DNA of 5,783 nt, from positions 1 to 5,783 of the forward strand of contig JALUWH010000308.1 of NCBI GenBank assembly GCA_027019685.1, in the 5' to 3' direction. The notes below the pieces were generated by a model. It did no database searches, was not told the DNA's origin, and was given only the letters and a program-made list of their open reading frames with translations. This stretch comes from Ghiorsea sp. Lineage in GTDB: Bacteria > Pseudomonadota > Zetaproteobacteria > Mariprofundales > Mariprofundaceae. Shown in pieces: positions 5,161 through 5,783 of this stretch. A program made the position numbers and the translations under genes. The stretch's first letter is position 1; every line of letters begins with the position of its first letter.

Positions 5161-5783
5161 ATGTCTAAGTTAACACAAATGGCAAGTTGGAAAGCACTAG
5201 CGGCACATGCAGAAGATATGAAAAAAGTGCATATGCGTGACTTGTTTGCCCAAGACCCCAATAGGTTTGAGAAATACTCCTTAAAACTCAATGATATTCT
5301 AGTTGATTACTCTAAAAACCTGATGACCGAAGAAACTAAAACCAAACTTCTAGATTTGGCTAGAGAGCGCGATTTAGAAGGCTGCATTAAACGCTTGTTT
5401 GATGCCAAAAAGATTAACACTACAGAAAACAGACTGGTGCTGCATACAGCACTACGCAACCGCTCCAACTATCCCATGATTGTGGATGGAAAAGATGTGA
5501 TGCCAGATATAAATGCAGTGCTCGCCCGTATGCGCACACTTGTTGATACCGTACGTTCTGGCGAATGGCTTGGTAGCACGGGCAAACCCATTACTGATAT
5601 TGTAAACATTGGTATTGGTGGCTCAGATTTAGGCTCGGTGATGATGACAGAAGCCCTCAAACCATACGGTAGAGCTGGTGGTTTGCATGTTCACTTTATT
5701 TCCAATGTGGATGGCACACATGCTGTCGAAGTCTTACGCCACTTACATAGGGAAACCACGCTGTTTGTCATTGCATCCAAAAC
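5161..5783 (+). CDS. pgi: Glucose-6-phosphate isomerase, N-terminal part (3' end outside window)
   Basis: Cytoplasmic phosphoglucose isomerase, which interconverts glucose-6-phosphate and fructose-6-phosphate. The first 207 codons are visible of a protein usually about 550 aa. The frame is intact. Family landmarks are SWKALAAHA near the start, LHTALRNRSN (about 99-108), NIGIGGSDLG (about 147-156, sugar-phosphate binding) and FISNVDGTH (about 179-187). The frame then runs into ETTLFVIASK, just before the expected SKTFTTQET segment. The start ATG at 5161 has GGAGG (5150-5154) 6 nt upstream. An ATG at 5156 is out of frame. It is transcribed divergently from glgA. With the ROK kinase, it connects glucan-derived glucose to the Embden-Meyerhof or pentose phosphate routes. 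Confidence 0.97.
   Translation, partial: MSKLTQMASWKALAAHAEDMKKVHMRDLFAQDPNRFEKYSLKLNDILVDYSKNLMTEETKTKLLDLARERDLEGCIKRLFDAKKINTTENRLVLHTALRNRSNYPMIVDGKDVMPDINAVLARMRTLVDTVRSGEWLGSTGKPITDIVNIGIGGSDLGSVMMTEALKPYGRAGGLHVHFISNVDGTHAVEVLRHLHRETTLFVIASK

Overview
The window looks like chromosomal DNA from a moderately AT-rich proteobacterium. The gene families (bacterial GlgA and GlgP, a ROK glucokinase, a MerR/MerT/MerF set) fit a Gram-negative host. Nothing in the window fixes the genus, and no rRNA, tRNA, insertion sequence, integrase or CRISPR array is visible.

Layout: (1) 1-1419, plus strand, the C-terminal half of glycogen phosphorylase (glgP), cut by the left edge. (2) 1425-2556, minus strand, a compact four-gene mercury cassette in transcription order merR, merT-like, merF-like and a small GDCCVxC Cys-rich protein. 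It has a MerR-type promoter/operator at 2563-2594. (3) 2614-4999, minus strand, glycogen synthase (glgA) followed by a ROK-family glucokinase, overlapping by 8 nt. (4) 5000-5160, a divergent intergenic region. (5) 5161-5783, plus strand, the N-terminal part of glucose-6-phosphate isomerase (pgi), cut by the right edge.

The carbon genes form a storage-polysaccharide module. GlgA builds alpha-1,4-glucan from ADP-glucose and GlgP releases glucose-1-phosphate from it. The ROK kinase captures free glucose as glucose-6-phosphate, and Pgi links that to fructose-6-phosphate. glgC, glgB and pgm are not in view.

The main surprise is the mercury cassette between the glucokinase gene and glgP. It has a regulator with all three Hg-binding cysteines and two inner-membrane Hg(II) importers, but neither merP nor merA, and it ends in a protein family of unknown function. 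It is tightly packed: an 8-nt merR/merT overlap, a 23-nt merF/GDCCVxC overlap, and only 5 nt between its end and the convergent glgP stop. The predicted merR -10 box lies so close to the start codon that merR is probably translated from a leaderless mRNA. The MerF-like protein has lost the usual C-terminal cysteine pair and carries a His-rich tail, encoded over the ribosome-binding site and start of the next gene.
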